A stretch of DNA of 64,000 bases from Jiella flava. Lineage in GTDB: Bacteria > Pseudomonadota > Alphaproteobacteria > Rhizobiales > Rhizobiaceae. The stretch is from assembly GCF_017349315.1 (NCBI RefSeq), contig NZ_JAFMPP010000019.1, positions 21,943 through 85,942 on the forward strand. Reading direction: 5' to 3'. Below the pieces are notes generated by a model. That model was not told the origin of the DNA. It saw nothing but the letters and a program-made list of their open reading frames with translations, and did no database searches. Within the stretch, counting starts at the first letter, position 1; every line of letters starts with the position of its first letter. Positions 16,854-28,307 of the stretch are shown here, in pieces. The position numbers and the translations under genes are program-made.

Positions 16854-17663
16854 CTAAGCGGCCACCAGCCGGCGCTCGCGACGGATCACCTCGGAGGCCA
16901 GTTGGATATAGGCCTGACTGCCCGGGCATTTCATATCGTAAAGGATCGCCGGCTTGCCGAAGGACGGCGCCTCGGAGACCCGGACATTGCGCGGGATCAC
17001 CGTGTCATAGACATGCTCGCCCATATAGGAGCGCACGTCGCGCATCACTTGGGCGGCAAGATTGTTGCGGCTGTCATACATGGTCAGGACAATGCCATGC
17101 AGGCCAAGCATCGGATTGAGGCTGTCGCGCACCTGCTCGACGGTCTGCAAGAGCTGCGACAGGCCTTCGAGGGCGAAGAATTCGCATTGCAGCGGTACCA
17201 GGATCGCGTCCGCCGCGGCCATGGCGTTGATCGTCAGCAGGTTCAGCGAGGGCGGGCAGTCGATCAGCACGAAATCGTAGTCCGCCTGCTCCTCCTGATG
17301 AAAATGCAGGGCGTCGCGCAGGCGATAGGCGCGGCCATGGACACCGGAAATCTCCATTTCGAGGCCAAGCAGATCCATCGTCGAGGGGATGATCGACAGA
17401 TTGGGCACGACGGTCTGCATCGCCGCCGTGCTGATCGACGCGGTCTCGCGCAACACGTCGTAGGAAGAGAATTCGCGGTCGTCCTTGTCGATGCCGATGC
17501 CGGTCGAGGCGTTGCCTTGCGGATCGAGATCGATCAGCAGGGTCCGCTTGTCGATGGCGGCCAAGGCGGTGGCGAGATTGATCGCCGTCGTCGTCTTGCC
17601 GACGCCACCCTTCTGATTGGCGATGGTGATGATCCGCATTCGCTTTTTGGCTGCCACGTCCAT
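16854..17663 (-). CDS. parA: Chromosome partitioning ATPase ParA
   Basis: A deviant Walker-type ATPase that positions ParB-parS complexes. The deviant Walker A KGGVGKTTTAINLATA is near residue 18-33, Walker A' is LLIDLDPQGNAS and Walker B is DYDFVLIDCPPSL. Length (269) is typical of chromosomal ParA, without the extra N-terminal HTH of plasmid forms. The order rsmG-parA-parB on one strand is the conserved alphaproteobacterial arrangement. The start ATG is at 17661-17663. Confidence 0.96.
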   Translation of the reverse strand: MDVAAKKRMRIITIANQKGGVGKTTTAINLATALAAIDKRTLLIDLDPQGNASTGIGIDKDDREFSSYDVLRETASISTAAMQTVVPNLSIIPSTMDLLGLEMEISGVHGRAYRLRDALHFHQEEQADYDFVLIDCPPSLNLLTINAMAAADAILVPLQCEFFALEGLSQLLQTVEQVRDSLNPMLGLHGIVLTMYDSRNNLAAQVMRDVRSYMGEHVYDTVIPRNVRVSEAPSFGKPAILYDMKCPGSQAYIQLASEVIRRERRLVAA

Positions 17664-17770
17664 CGACTGAAATCCAAGGTTACCTGACGGCCCGTCGAGA
17701 CAGTCGGTCGCCTCGCCGCTGGACCCAACTCAAGACTCGAGGCGGCGAACGCGTGGCGCCAGATATCAGG

Positions 17771-18541
17771 TCAGTCCGCGCGCGCCGCGAGATCGGCAAG
17801 CTCCAGAATGACCGAATCATCCTCGAGCGCTGATCTGTGAATTAACATGGTGAATCGCCAATGGGCAGTCGCGGCGTCAATTTCCTGTTCATGACTGCGG
17901 CCTTTGGCGAAAAAACATCGTGTTTCACGTGAAATATGCGGGGCGACCATGGCCAGCAAGTCGGCGAGGGGCGCGAGTGCCCGGGCGGTGACGATGTCGG
18001 CGCGGGCGATCCTTGCGCCCGCCGTTTCGATCCGGATCGGGTGAACCCGTCCGGTAACGCCCATCTCGCGCTGGGCGGCGGCAAGAAACGCCGCCTTTTT
18101 GTGGCTCGACTCCACCATGTCGACGGCTGCGTCGGGTCTGCAGGCGGCAATGACCAGTGCCGGCAGCCCGCCGCCCGAGCCGAGATCCACCACTTGGGAA
18201 AACTTTGGCAGCCGCGCTTCGAGGCTCATTGCATCGGCGACATGCCGCCGCCAGACGTCGCCGATCGTCGAGGGCGCGACAAGATTAAACCGCGCCTGCC
18301 ACTCGGTCAGCAGACGGACATAGATGTCGAGCCGCTGCATGGTTTCACGTGAAACGTCATAATGCGACAGAAACCACGCGCGACCCTCGGATTGCTGCGC
18401 TGCAACATCAACAGGCGAGGGCGACTTGGCACCACTCCTCCTCCGCGTGCCTGCGGCCGGCCTCGGCCGAGCCGCGCGATCGTCGTCGCGCTTGTCACCA
18501 TGCCGCTCGTGAAAGCGCCCACCCGGCCGGTCACGCCGCAT
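17771..18541 (-). CDS. rsmG: 16S rRNA (guanine-N7) methyltransferase RsmG (GidB)
   Basis: Methylates N7 of G527 in 16S rRNA. The SAM-binding motif [16 protein letters not shown] is intact, and [24 protein letters not shown] is the usual family N-terminus. The gene opens with about 60 extra Arg/Asp-rich residues compared with most RsmG proteins, because the ATG at 18541 overlaps the end of mnmG by 11 bp. A later start may be used. Two ParB-type sites lie inside this gene and encode the repeated SRET residues. Confidence 0.93.
   Translation of the reverse strand: MRRDRPGGRFHERHGDKRDDDRAARPRPAAGTRRRSGAKSPSPVDVAAQQSEGRAWFLSHYDVSRETMQRLDIYVRLLTEWQARFNLVAPSTIGDVWRRHVADAMSLEARLPKFSQVVDLGSGGGLPALVIAACRPDAAVDMVESSHKKAAFLAAAQREMGVTGRVHPIRIETAGARIARADIVTARALAPLADLLAMVAPHISRETRCFFAKGRSHEQEIDAATAHWRFTMLIHRSALEDDSVILELADLAARAD
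17921..17936. promoter_or_regulatory. parS: parS site within rsmG
   Basis: TGTTTCACGTGAAATA matches the consensus TGTTTCACGTGAAACA at 15 of 16 positions. It lies about 1.2 kb from parB, as expected for a ParB nucleation site. Confidence 0.85.
18341..18356. promoter_or_regulatory. parS: parS site within rsmG (second)
   Basis: GGTTTCACGTGAAACG contains the perfect 14-bp palindrome GTTTCACGTGAAAC; only the outermost bases deviate from consensus. It is inside the 5' part of rsmG. Confidence 0.85.
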
Positions 18542-20432
18542 CGGCGAGCCCCCGGCGGCGAAGGGCGACGAGCACCAGGGCCAGCGCCGCCGGCGTCATG
18601 CCGTCGATCCGCTCGGCCTCGGCGATGCTTGACGGCCGGCGCGCTTCGAGCTTCTGCCGAAGCTCGTTGGACAGGCCGGGGATCGCACGATAATCGAGAT
18701 CGGCCGGAAGCTCTCGGGCTTCGTCCTTGCGCAGCCGCTCCTGATCCTTGCGCTGGCGATCGAGATAGACGTCGTAGGCTGCCTCGATCCGCACCCGTTC
18801 AAGCGTCTCACCGCCGATCTCTGGCAGCTGCGGAAACACCGCGGCAAGCTGATCGGGCGTGATCGCCGCTTGGGCCAAAAGCTGCCAAGCGCTGCGCCGA
18901 CGGCCATCCTGATTGAGGGTAATGCCATGCCGGGCGGCCTCCGGCGGAGTGAGGGTGACGGCTTCGAGCGCGGCGCGGGCCGTGAGAAACGCCTGCTCGC
19001 CCGCCTCGAACCGCCGAACCCGCTCGGTCGAGACGATGCCAAGGCCGATCGCCAGCGGCGTCAGCCGGCGATCGGCATTGTCGGCCCGCAGCGACAGGCG
19101 GAATTCGGCCCGCGAGGTGAACATGCGATAAGGTTCGGTGACGCCGGTGCGGGTGAGATCGTCGATCATCACGCCGATATAGGCGTCGGCCCGGCCGATC
19201 ACGATCGGCTCGGCGCCGCCGGCGAGCCGCGCCGCATTGAGGCCGGCGACGAGCCCCTGCGCCCCGGCCTCCTCATAGCCGGTGGTGCCATTGATCTGGC
19301 CGGCGAGAAACAGCCCCGACGCCTTGCGCACAGCAAGGGACCGATCCAGCTCGCGCGGGTCGACATGGTCGTATTCGATCGCATAGCCGGGCTTGAGAAT
19401 GCGCACTGTTTCGAGCCCCGGGATCGAGCGCAGGAACGCCGTCTGCACATCTTCGGGCAGCGACGTCGACAGACCGTTCGGATAGACCGTGTCGTCGTCG
19501 AGACCCTCGGGTTCGAGAAAGATCTGATGGCCGTCGCGCTCGCCGAATTTGACGATCTTGTCCTCGATCGAGGGACAATAGCGCGGGCCAACGCCCTCGA
19601 TCTGGCCGGAATAAAGCGCCGAGCGATGAAGATTGTCGCGGATGATCGCGTGGGTCGCCGGCGTCGTGCGGGTGATGCCGCAATCGATCTGCGGCGTTGT
19701 GATCCGCTCGGTGAGAAAGGAAAAGGGCACCGGCGCCTCGTCCGGCCGCTGCCGGTCGAGGCTCGCCCAATCGATGGTGGCGCCATCAAGCCGCGCCGGC
19801 GTGCCGGTCTTGAGGCGGCCAAGGCGCAGGCCGAGCCGGCCGAGCGTGGCAGAGAGGCCGAGCGAGGGCGCTTCGCCCATGCGGCCCGCCGGAATCGTTT
19901 GATCACCAAGATGGATCAGCCCGCCCAAAAACGTGCCCGTCGTCAACACCACCGCGCGGCAGGCGATCTGTCGTCCATCGGCGAAAACGACGCCCGCGAT
20001 CGCACCGGCGTCATTCAGGCTGAGATCGAAGACATCGCCCTCAACGACGCTGAGGCCATCGGTTTCGCCGATCAGCGCCTGCATCGCAGCGCGATAGAGT
20101 TTTCGGTCGGCCTGGGTGCGCGGCCCCCAGACGGCCGGGCCCTTGCGCCGGTTGAGCATGCGGAACTGGATGCCGCCACGATCGGCGGCGAGCCCCATCA
20201 GCCCCCCCAGCGCATCGATCTCGCGCACCAGATGGCCCTTGCCGATCCCGCCAATCGCCGGGTTGCAGCTCATCGCGCCGATGGTGTCCGCCCGGTGGGT
20301 GACCAGCACCGTCGCCGCTCCCGCCCGCGCCGCCGCACTCGCCGCCTCGCAGCCCGCGTGGCCACCGCCCACCACGACCACGTCGCAGGCAGCGGGGAGG
20401 GCAGACGGGATAAGGGATGAAGGATCGCTCAT
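18531..20432 (-). CDS. mnmG: tRNA U34 modification enzyme MnmG (GidA)
   Basis: With MnmE it installs the carboxymethylaminomethyl group on U34 of certain tRNAs, using FAD. The FAD motif [14 protein letters not shown] is near residue 18-31, followed by [37 protein letters not shown] is near the end of the FAD domain. The C-terminal helical domain ends [16 protein letters not shown]. Length 633 is normal. rsmG follows with an overlap. mnmE, usually adjacent, lies 3.1 kb away, separated by an inserted block. Confidence 0.96.
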   Translation of the reverse strand: MSDPSSLIPSALPAACDVVVVGGGHAGCEAASAAARAGAATVLVTHRADTIGAMSCNPAIGGIGKGHLVREIDALGGLMGLAADRGGIQFRMLNRRKGPAVWGPRTQADRKLYRAAMQALIGETDGLSVVEGDVFDLSLNDAGAIAGVVFADGRQIACRAVVLTTGTFLGGLIHLGDQTIPAGRMGEAPSLGLSATLGRLGLRLGRLKTGTPARLDGATIDWASLDRQRPDEAPVPFSFLTERITTPQIDCGITRTTPATHAIIRDNLHRSALYSGQIEGVGPRYCPSIEDKIVKFGERDGHQIFLEPEGLDDDTVYPNGLSTSLPEDVQTAFLRSIPGLETVRILKPGYAIEYDHVDPRELDRSLAVRKASGLFLAGQINGTTGYEEAGAQGLVAGLNAARLAGGAEPIVIGRADAYIGVMIDDLTRTGVTEPYRMFTSRAEFRLSLRADNADRRLTPLAIGLGIVSTERVRRFEAGEQAFLTARAALEAVTLTPPEAARHGITLNQDGRRRSAWQLLAQAAITPDQLAAVFPQLPEIGGETLERVRIEAAYDVYLDRQRKDQERLRKDEARELPADLDYRAIPGLSNELRQKLEARRPSSIAEAERIDGMTPAALALVLVALRRRGLADAA

Positions 20433-20722
20433 GGCTGCGAGATCGGGTTAACGGATGTGGGTTGCAAGGGCTGGTGTTGGGTGGCGGCGCGCTGGCGTGG
20501 ATGCCGCAGACTGCGGCGCGGGTTCGCAACGCCATCGGCTCTTTGAGCGCTGCTATAAAAGAAACCGCGCTTGGGGACAATGATCGGACTTGGGGAGTTG
20601 ATCCTTCCAAAGACACCGTTCATTTGGTCCATTGGCAGGGCCAATTGTGCCGCTGGAAATGCACCTCTGTTGCCTCGGGAACCAAAGCCATCAGCGGCAT
20701 TTGCGATCCGCTCGGCAGCACA
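20433..20722. other. Gap upstream of mnmG
   Basis: No gene recognised. It should include the mnmG promoter. Frames continuing from the kinase remnant at 20723-20884 lose all similarity here. Confidence 0.4.
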
Positions 20723-20884
20723 CGGTTGCAGCACTCCGTTATGAGCGGCGATCGACCCGTACAAGGCAGCGAAGAGAACCGGCAATCTGGCTTCGAGATC
20801 CGGTCGCTCCTGTGGCGCCATTGCGATGCTGGACTTGCCCGAGCGCGGCGCACCGTTCAGCACAACGATCCAGCCGATCCCCGC
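20723..20884 (-). pseudogene. Remnant of a chloramphenicol phosphotransferase-like kinase
   Basis: One minus-strand frame reads GWIVVLNGAPRSGKSSIA, a P-loop typical of CPT-type phosphotransferases. It then jumps directly to RPDLEARLPVLFAALYGSIAAH, a block that in intact members lies some forty residues further on. The segment between (containing the NLGVD region) is missing. A stop codon sits just upstream and similarity ends after position 20723. It is best explained as a decayed gene with an internal deletion and no start. Confidence 0.55.
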
Positions 20885-20906
20885 TCAACCATTGGACCCG
20901 CCCCCT

Positions 20907-21656
20907 TCACCTCGACACATCGGCATCGTCCGAACGCGTTGGCCCATGGGCGGCCCTGGCCGGCCGCGGTTCCATCTCAAAAATTCGGGGCAGATCGAAA
21001 AAAGCGATGACGCGTCGAGCCAGAGCTGGATCTCCCTCGATCACCACGCCGACGTCTGAGGGCGCGGCCCGGCCATAAAACACGGCGGCCATCACCGGGC
21101 CGGACGGTGCGGTGAAGCGCAGATCGGCTGGGACGGTCTCTCCCCGCTCGATCGCGATCTCGCCGTCTTTCAGACATGCCGTGAACCGCACTGTCCCGAT
21201 CGCGAAGACGACGACAGCCGACAGATCGCGGGCTGCCGCCCTGTCCAGCATCGTTCGCAGCGAGAGCATGAAGGAGACCGGCGAAAGCGGCAGTCTCGGA
21301 TCATGCAGCGGCGAGGCGGCCGCCCAGCGGCCGAGCTCCAGGAGGATCGGCTCGGCGGCATAACCCCATTTCGTCAGTTCGTAGAGCCGAGCCGGCGTCG
21401 GCTCCGGGACGGTGCGCCGAACCAGCACCCCGTAAGCCTCCAATCCGGCCAGGCGTTCGCTGAGAACTTTGGCGCTGATCCCGGGCAGATCCGCGCGAAT
21501 GTCGGAAAAGCGTCGCGGGCCCAACATCAACTCGCGCATGATCAGCAACGACCAGCGCTCGCCGATGAGTTCGAGCGCGAAGGCCGCCCCGCAGGCATCG
21601 CCATACCACTTGCCATGCGGACCATTATCGGATTTAGTTACTTTTTGTGATTCCAT
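20907..21656 (-). CDS. HxlR-family transcriptional regulator with SCP2-like C-terminal domain
   Basis: The N-terminal winged helix (residues about 15-110) shows the HxlR pattern: GDACGAAFALELIGERWSLLIMREL, FSDIR, GISAKVLSERLAGLEAYGVLVRR and YELTKWG. The C-terminal ~120 residues look like the SCP2/sterol-carrier-like domain found in some HxlR proteins. The start is given at ATG 21654-21656 (MESQK). An ATG 30 bp upstream is also in frame. It is divergent from the glyoxalase-fold gene and probably controls it. Confidence 0.82.
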   Translation of the reverse strand: MESQKVTKSDNGPHGKWYGDACGAAFALELIGERWSLLIMRELMLGPRRFSDIRADLPGISAKVLSERLAGLEAYGVLVRRTVPEPTPARLYELTKWGYAAEPILLELGRWAAASPLHDPRLPLSPVSFMLSLRTMLDRAAARDLSAVVVFAIGTVRFTACLKDGEIAIERGETVPADLRFTAPSGPVMAAVFYGRAAPSDVGVVIEGDPALARRVIAFFDLPRIFEMEPRPARAAHGPTRSDDADVSR

Positions 21657-21673
21657 AGTGGTATTTTGTAACT
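21636..21673. promoter_or_regulatory. Inverted repeat at the HxlR start, possible operator
   Basis: AGTTAC (21636-21641) and GTAACT (21668-21673) are perfect inverted arms 26 bp apart. They lie in an AT-rich patch spanning the HxlR start codon, 47-84 bp upstream of the divergent gene. HxlR dimers often bind spaced GTAAC-like half-sites. Confidence 0.45.
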
Positions 21674-21719
21674 CAAGCCGGGTCATCTGTCCACGGCGAT
21701 GACTGAGGAGGAACCTGAC

Positions 21720-22154
21720 ATGAATCCGATGATTTTCATCAACCTGCCCGTTGCTGACCTCGACCGCGCCAAAGCCTTCTACGCGGCCATCGGCTTCACC
21801 AATGACCCGAAATTCACCAATGACAAGGCCGCCTGCATGCGGCTCTCGGATACCATCCACGTCATGCTGCTGACCCACGACTTCTGGGCGACCTTCACCG
21901 ACCGGCGCCGCGTCGACGCGCGGGCCGAGGCGCAGGTGCTTCTCGCCATCAGCCGAGCCGGCAGAGCGGCCGTAGATGAGATAACGGAGGCTGCGGCGCA
22001 TGCGGGGGGCACCGCCGATCCTTGCCCAAGACAGGATTACGGCTTCATGTATGGCCGCAGCTTCGCTGATCCCGACGGCCATATCTGGGAACCGATGTGG
22101 ATGAGCGCGGAAGCGATCGCACAAGGTCCTGAGGCGATGTCCCATGCCGGCTGA
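21720..22154 (+). CDS. VOC/glyoxalase-fold family protein
   Basis: At 144 residues, it has the vicinal-oxygen-chelate pattern: FINLPVADLDRAKAFYAAIGF at the start and FADPDGHIWEPMWM at the end. This resembles the PhnB/lactoylglutathione-lyase-like group. The ATG at 21720 has a good AGGAGG eight bases upstream, so it is preferred over the ATG at 21699. Divergent pairing with an HxlR regulator suggests a role in handling an electrophile or xenobiotic. The reaction is not predictable. Confidence 0.8.
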   Translation: MNPMIFINLPVADLDRAKAFYAAIGFTNDPKFTNDKAACMRLSDTIHVMLLTHDFWATFTDRRRVDARAEAQVLLAISRAGRAAVDEITEAAAHAGGTADPCPRQDYGFMYGRSFADPDGHIWEPMWMSAEAIAQGPEAMSHAG

Positions 22155-22388
22155 TCCGAACGCCCGCCGTCTTCGACGGAGTTCCCACCGCCGCTTGAAA
22201 GGCTATGCGGCACTCTCAACGATCCGAGCCGCTGATTGTGGACCGGGCGACCACGCTCCCGTCGAGGCGCGCCGAGCCCGTTTGCCGCGTCTGCCGTTCT
22301 GACGTCGTCGACAAAGTCGTGCGATAATGCTTGCGAACGAACCGGACGCCACATGGTCGACGGAGGCCTGCCGAAGGATCATCCCCCG

Positions 22389-23288
22389 ATGCCGCTTCTG
22401 AGGCCCGATGACTGCGTCCGTTTCGTCTCGCCCGCGAGCCCGGTGGAGCGGGAGGCGGTCGAGCGACGGGCGGAGGTGTTGCGGGATTGGGGGCTGCGGG
22501 TCGAGGTCGCGGCACATGCGTTCGATCGGCTGGGGTATCTGGCCGGGGAGGATGACGCGCGGCTGGCCGATCTTGCCGACGCGCTGCTCGATCCGGTGGT
22601 TCACGCGGTGTTTGCGACGCGCGGCGGCAAAGGATCGTATCGGATCGCCCATCGCCTGCCTTTTGCGGCGATCGCCCACCGGCCGAAGCCGCTGATCGGC
22701 TTCAGCGACATCACCGCGCTGCATCTCGCCTTGTGGCAAAAGAGCGGCGCCATCGGGGTGCATAGCGCCTTGACCGGCAATGAGGCGGACCGGCTGAGCG
22801 GGGTCGCGACCGCCTCGCTTCAAAGGGTGCTGATGAGTGACGACGCCGTGGTCGTCGCCGCCGATCCGGCGATCGCGTCGGGCTCCCTGACGACCACCGG
22901 CCGCGCCATGGGGCCGCTGATCGGCGGCAATTTGACGATGATCGCGACCGCTGCCGGCTGGGCGCTGCCAACGCTTGCCGGCGCGATCCTGTTGATCGAA
23001 TCAAATGATCTTTTCATCGGCCAGTTCCACCGGTTTTTGACCATGCTGGTGCGCGCCGGCCATCTCGACGGCATCGCCGGTATTGCCGTCGGCCATCTCG
23101 TCGGCACGCCGGATCGCCCGCCATTCAGCGCCATGTCGCTTCTCCGCGAGCATCTGGCGGGGTTTGGCGTGCCGATCCTTGGCGGGTTGCCGATCGGCCA
23201 CCATGCCGATGCCCGCACGGTGCTGATCGGCGCGAAGACGGTGATCGACGCCGATGCCGGCACGCTTATCCAGGATCGCGCGCGATGA
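22389..23288 (+). CDS. LD-carboxypeptidase (S66 family), murein recycling
   Basis: Cleaves the terminal D-Ala from cytoplasmic murein tetrapeptide. Family marks are VRFVSPASPVE at the start, FATRGGKGSYRI, the serine in GFSDITALH, Glu in LLIESNDLFIGQFHRFLTML and the late His in LPIGHHAD. Length from ATG 22389 is 299, as usual for LdcA. An upstream ATG at 22353 would add 12 residues. No signal peptide is seen. It lies in the block that separates mnmG from mnmE. Confidence 0.85.
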   Translation: MPLLRPDDCVRFVSPASPVEREAVERRAEVLRDWGLRVEVAAHAFDRLGYLAGEDDARLADLADALLDPVVHAVFATRGGKGSYRIAHRLPFAAIAHRPKPLIGFSDITALHLALWQKSGAIGVHSALTGNEADRLSGVATASLQRVLMSDDAVVVAADPAIASGSLTTTGRAMGPLIGGNLTMIATAAGWALPTLAGAILLIESNDLFIGQFHRFLTMLVRAGHLDGIAGIAVGHLVGTPDRPPFSAMSLLREHLAGFGVPILGGLPIGHHADARTVLIGAKTVIDADAGTLIQDRAR

Positions 23289-23340
23289 GGGCGGCTTGGG
23301 CCGCAGCTTTTGCGCCCGCGGGATCGCCGTGTCCAACCGT

Positions 23341-23382
23341 CAGAGCGCTCTGCGTCCGATTGGACGCAGAAAAGACGCTCTG
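23341..23382. repeat. Nested palindromic intergenic element
   Basis: Outer arms CAGAGCG (23341-23347) and CGCTCTG (23376-23382) enclose a 9-bp stem TCTGCGTCC / GGACGCAGA with loop GATT. This would form a two-level hairpin in DNA or RNA. It lies 53 bp after the LD-carboxypeptidase stop. It resembles the palindromic intergenic elements common in rhizobia; no second copy was noticed here. It may also act as a 3' end structure, but there is no T-tract. Confidence 0.55.
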
Positions 23383-23576
23383 AATCTTTGAATTGACGCA
23401 TCGGCCCCTCTCAGCGGGCGCGCTGCGGCGGCGCTTTCAACCGGCCCATGATGAGCGTGTCGACCAGCACGCCCTCGCGCAAGACCGCGCCGGAAAGCCG
23501 CCCCTCGACAAGCTTGCGGGCGAGGCCATTGATCCAGGTCCGGTTTCCGGATCGGTCGCGCCGAAGTTTACCTGGC

Positions 23577-25022
23577 TTACTTGCCGATACAAAATTCCGA
23601 AAAGATGACGTCGAGCAGATCCTCGACATCGACCCGCCCGGTCAGCCGGCCGAGCGTGTCCGAAGCGCGGCGGAGCGTCTCGGCGCCGATCTCCGGAGGC
23701 AGGCTGGCGCGGCCGACGAACTCCTGTAGGATCGCCAAGGTCTCTTGTAAAAGCGCCCGCTGGCGATCGCGCAAGGGGATCGCGTCGCCGCCGCCGGTGC
23801 CATCGATCCCGGCGGCCGCGGCAGCCAGCTTCGCGATCCGCGCCGTCAGCGCGTCGAGGCCCTCGCCGGTCTTGGCCGAGATCGAGAAATCGAAGCGAAA
23901 GTCGCTCCACTCGTTACCGAAGCGCGCGGCAAGGCCGCTCGGCGCCGGCCGGTCGGCCTTGGTGCGCACCGTCAGGATCCGCCGCCGGCCTTTGGCGGTG
24001 CTTTCGGCGAGATCTTCCAGCGATGCATCCGCCGCCAGCATCATCGGGTGTTTCACGTGAGACAGAAGATCGGTGAAGCGGGCGAGCGGGCCGTGGCCGT
24101 GCTGGGTGTCGACGAGGGCGAGCACCAGATCGGCCTTGGCCATCACGCCCCGTGCGCGCTCGACACCGATCGCCTCGACCGTATCGGAGGTCTCGCGGAT
24201 CCCCGCCGTATCGGAAAAGCGCACCGGCAGACCACCGAGATCGAGCGTCGCCTCGATCACGTCGCGCGTCGTGCCGGGCACTTCGGTCACGATCGCCACC
24301 TCGCGGTCGGCGAGCGCATTCAAAAGGCTCGACTTGCCGGCATTCGGCGCGCCGACGATCGCCACCTTGAAGCCGCTGCGCAGAATCTCGCCACGATCGG
24401 CCCGGCCGAGATGATCGCGGATCTCGGCGACGATCGCCGCGACATTTGCAACCAGCGCATCGGCGACATCCTCGCCGACATCGCCCTCGTCGGAAAAGTC
24501 GAAGGAGGCTTCAAGCCGCGCCCGCGCCTCGGTCAGCCGGCGCATCCAGCCGTCGTAGATCGTCCGAAGCGCCCCGCTCGCCTGCAGGATCGCCGCCTTG
24601 TGTTGGCCCTCGGTCTCGGCGGCGATCAGATCGGCAAGGCCCTCCGCCTCGGTGAGGTCGATGCGGCCGTTCTCAAACGCCCGGCGGGTGAACTCGCCGG
24701 CCTCGGCGAGCCGTGTGCCAACCTTTTCGGTGATCGCGGCCAAGCAGGCGGTGACCACCGCCCGGCCGCCATGCAGATGAAACTCGGCGATATCCTCGCC
24801 GGTCACCGTGTTCGGCCCGGTAAAGATAACGACGATCGCCTGGTCGATGACGGCCCCGGCTCGGTCCTTGAGAGTGCGCAGGCTCGCCCGGCGCTCGGGC
24901 GGCAGCGCCCCGTCACACAGCCTGCGGACGGCGTCGAAGGCGTCAGTCCCGCTGACCCGGACGACCGCGACGCCCGAGGGCAGCGCGCCGGAGGAGAGGG
25001 CGGCGATGGTATCGGAATGCAT
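23577..25022 (-). CDS. mnmE: tRNA modification GTPase MnmE (TrmE)
   Basis: Partner of MnmG in wobble uridine modification. An N-terminal formyl-THF-binding domain (DTIAALSSGALPSGVAVVRVSG), a helical domain, and an inserted G domain with GAPNAGKSSLLN, PGTTRD, DTAGIRE and TKAD-type motifs are present. The protein ends in CIGK, the conserved farnesyl-like C-terminal Cys motif. Length 481 is slightly above average. A ParB-type site lies inside the gene. Confidence 0.96.
   Translation of the reverse strand: MHSDTIAALSSGALPSGVAVVRVSGTDAFDAVRRLCDGALPPERRASLRTLKDRAGAVIDQAIVVIFTGPNTVTGEDIAEFHLHGGRAVVTACLAAITEKVGTRLAEAGEFTRRAFENGRIDLTEAEGLADLIAAETEGQHKAAILQASGALRTIYDGWMRRLTEARARLEASFDFSDEGDVGEDVADALVANVAAIVAEIRDHLGRADRGEILRSGFKVAIVGAPNAGKSSLLNALADREVAIVTEVPGTTRDVIEATLDLGGLPVRFSDTAGIRETSDTVEAIGVERARGVMAKADLVLALVDTQHGHGPLARFTDLLSHVKHPMMLAADASLEDLAESTAKGRRRILTVRTKADRPAPSGLAARFGNEWSDFRFDFSISAKTGEGLDALTARIAKLAAAAAGIDGTGGGDAIPLRDRQRALLQETLAILQEFVGRASLPPEIGAETLRRASDTLGRLTGRVDVEDLLDVIFSEFCIGK
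24049..24064. promoter_or_regulatory. parS: parS-like site within mnmE
   Basis: TGTTTCACGTGAGACA differs from the parS consensus at one of 16 positions. It lies about 7.4 kb from parB, within the usual range of secondary ParB sites. Confidence 0.7.
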
Positions 25023-25269
25023 GCGCGGCGCCTTTTCCTCGCGTCGTCGGTTTGTCGCGCGCCCGGGGGCCCAGCAGGCGGGGCGAGGCGCAAACGAGAG
25101 TCAGCGGCATCGAGGCGACGTTCGGCTGCGCAACGCGCGTCCGATCGTCGATGCTTGAGCTTCGCCGCAACCCTACGACATCGCGGGCGCGAGCGCGATG
25201 GCTCTTCGGCGATGGTTTCAAAGATCAGCGAGGGCGATCCGCCGCCGCGCGGCGATGGCTGGCAAAGGC

Positions 25270-25938
25270 TCAGCCGCGGCGGGTCAGGGTGACCACCGCC
25301 TCGCCGAGGATCAACGCCCCGGCGCCGCTGACAAAGCCGCCGGCGATCCGGTTCAGTCGTTTCAAAGTCGCCGGCGCGCTCATCACACGGCCGGCCTTGG
25401 CGGCAAGCAACGCATAGGGGGACAGGACGGTGAAGAGGACGACGATGGTGATCGCGGCGAGCAGCGCCCATTCGCCGAAGCCAACCCCCTTCAGATCAAG
25501 CACCGACGGCACCAGCGCCAGATAGAAGACGATGGTCTTCGGATTGCCGAGGGTAACGGTGAAGCCCGAGAGAAAGGCCTTTAGCCCGCGCCGCGCCGAT
25601 CGGGCGGCGCGAAGCTTATCGGCTGCAGCGAGCGCGCCGCTTGCCCCATCGCTGGTCCAGAATCGCCAGCCGAGGTCAATAAGATAGGCGCCGCCGACAA
25701 GTTTCACGACAAAGAAGGCTTCGGCAAAGATCTCGGCGAGCGCCGCAAGACCGGCGACCGCGACCGTCAGATAGACGAGATCGCCAAGGGCGAGACCGGC
25801 GAGAAAGAACAGCGCCGCCCGCAGGCCGTTGCCGAGCGACTGGCCGACAAGCGCGGCAACCCCCGGCCCTGGAATCGCGGCGGCAACACCGAGGGCGGCG
25901 GCATAGGCAAAAAGCGGGGCAAGCAGCGGCGCGGTCAT
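25270..25938 (-). CDS. LysE/RhtB-family exporter
   Basis: At 222 residues, it is a membrane protein with about six hydrophobic helices. It has the LysE N-terminal pattern PGPGVAALVGQSLGNGLRAALFFLAGLALGD and GNPKTIVFYLALVP in the middle. Members export amino acids or related metabolites. The ATG at 25936-25938 is chosen over an upstream TTG. It stands alone between mnmE and a divergent gene. The substrate is unknown. Confidence 0.88.
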   Translation of the reverse strand: MTAPLLAPLFAYAAALGVAAAIPGPGVAALVGQSLGNGLRAALFFLAGLALGDLVYLTVAVAGLAALAEIFAEAFFVVKLVGGAYLIDLGWRFWTSDGASGALAAADKLRAARSARRGLKAFLSGFTVTLGNPKTIVFYLALVPSVLDLKGVGFGEWALLAAITIVVLFTVLSPYALLAAKAGRVMSAPATLKRLNRIAGGFVSGAGALILGEAVVTLTRRG

Positions 25939-26148
25939 CGACAAGGTCCCAAGTGCGGAACGTCACCGCCCAGCATAGCGGGGCGCCGACGCCTGTCAGC
26001 CCGAAAAGCGGTATTCGTTCGTCGTGTCCGACATAAAGGTGCAATTTTGCGTGTGTTGGCAAATGACGGCATCTTCGCATTGGCGCCAAAGACCCTAACC
26101 TTAGCGTATCAATCCGCCCCAGCCGGCTTGGACGAGGAAAATACCGTC

Positions 26149-28212
<2,064 letters not shown>

Positions 28213-28307
28213 TCGACATCGAACGGCTTGGCTGCTGAGTTGGCCGAAGTTCAGACGGTCGTCACCCGAGGGCTGCGGCGACCGCGATCAACGCCGTGGC
28301 GGGATCG

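Noticed and set aside
18870..20420. A 516-codon open frame opposite mnmG
   Set aside because: It is antisense to a clear MnmG, has no family resemblance and arises from the high GC content.
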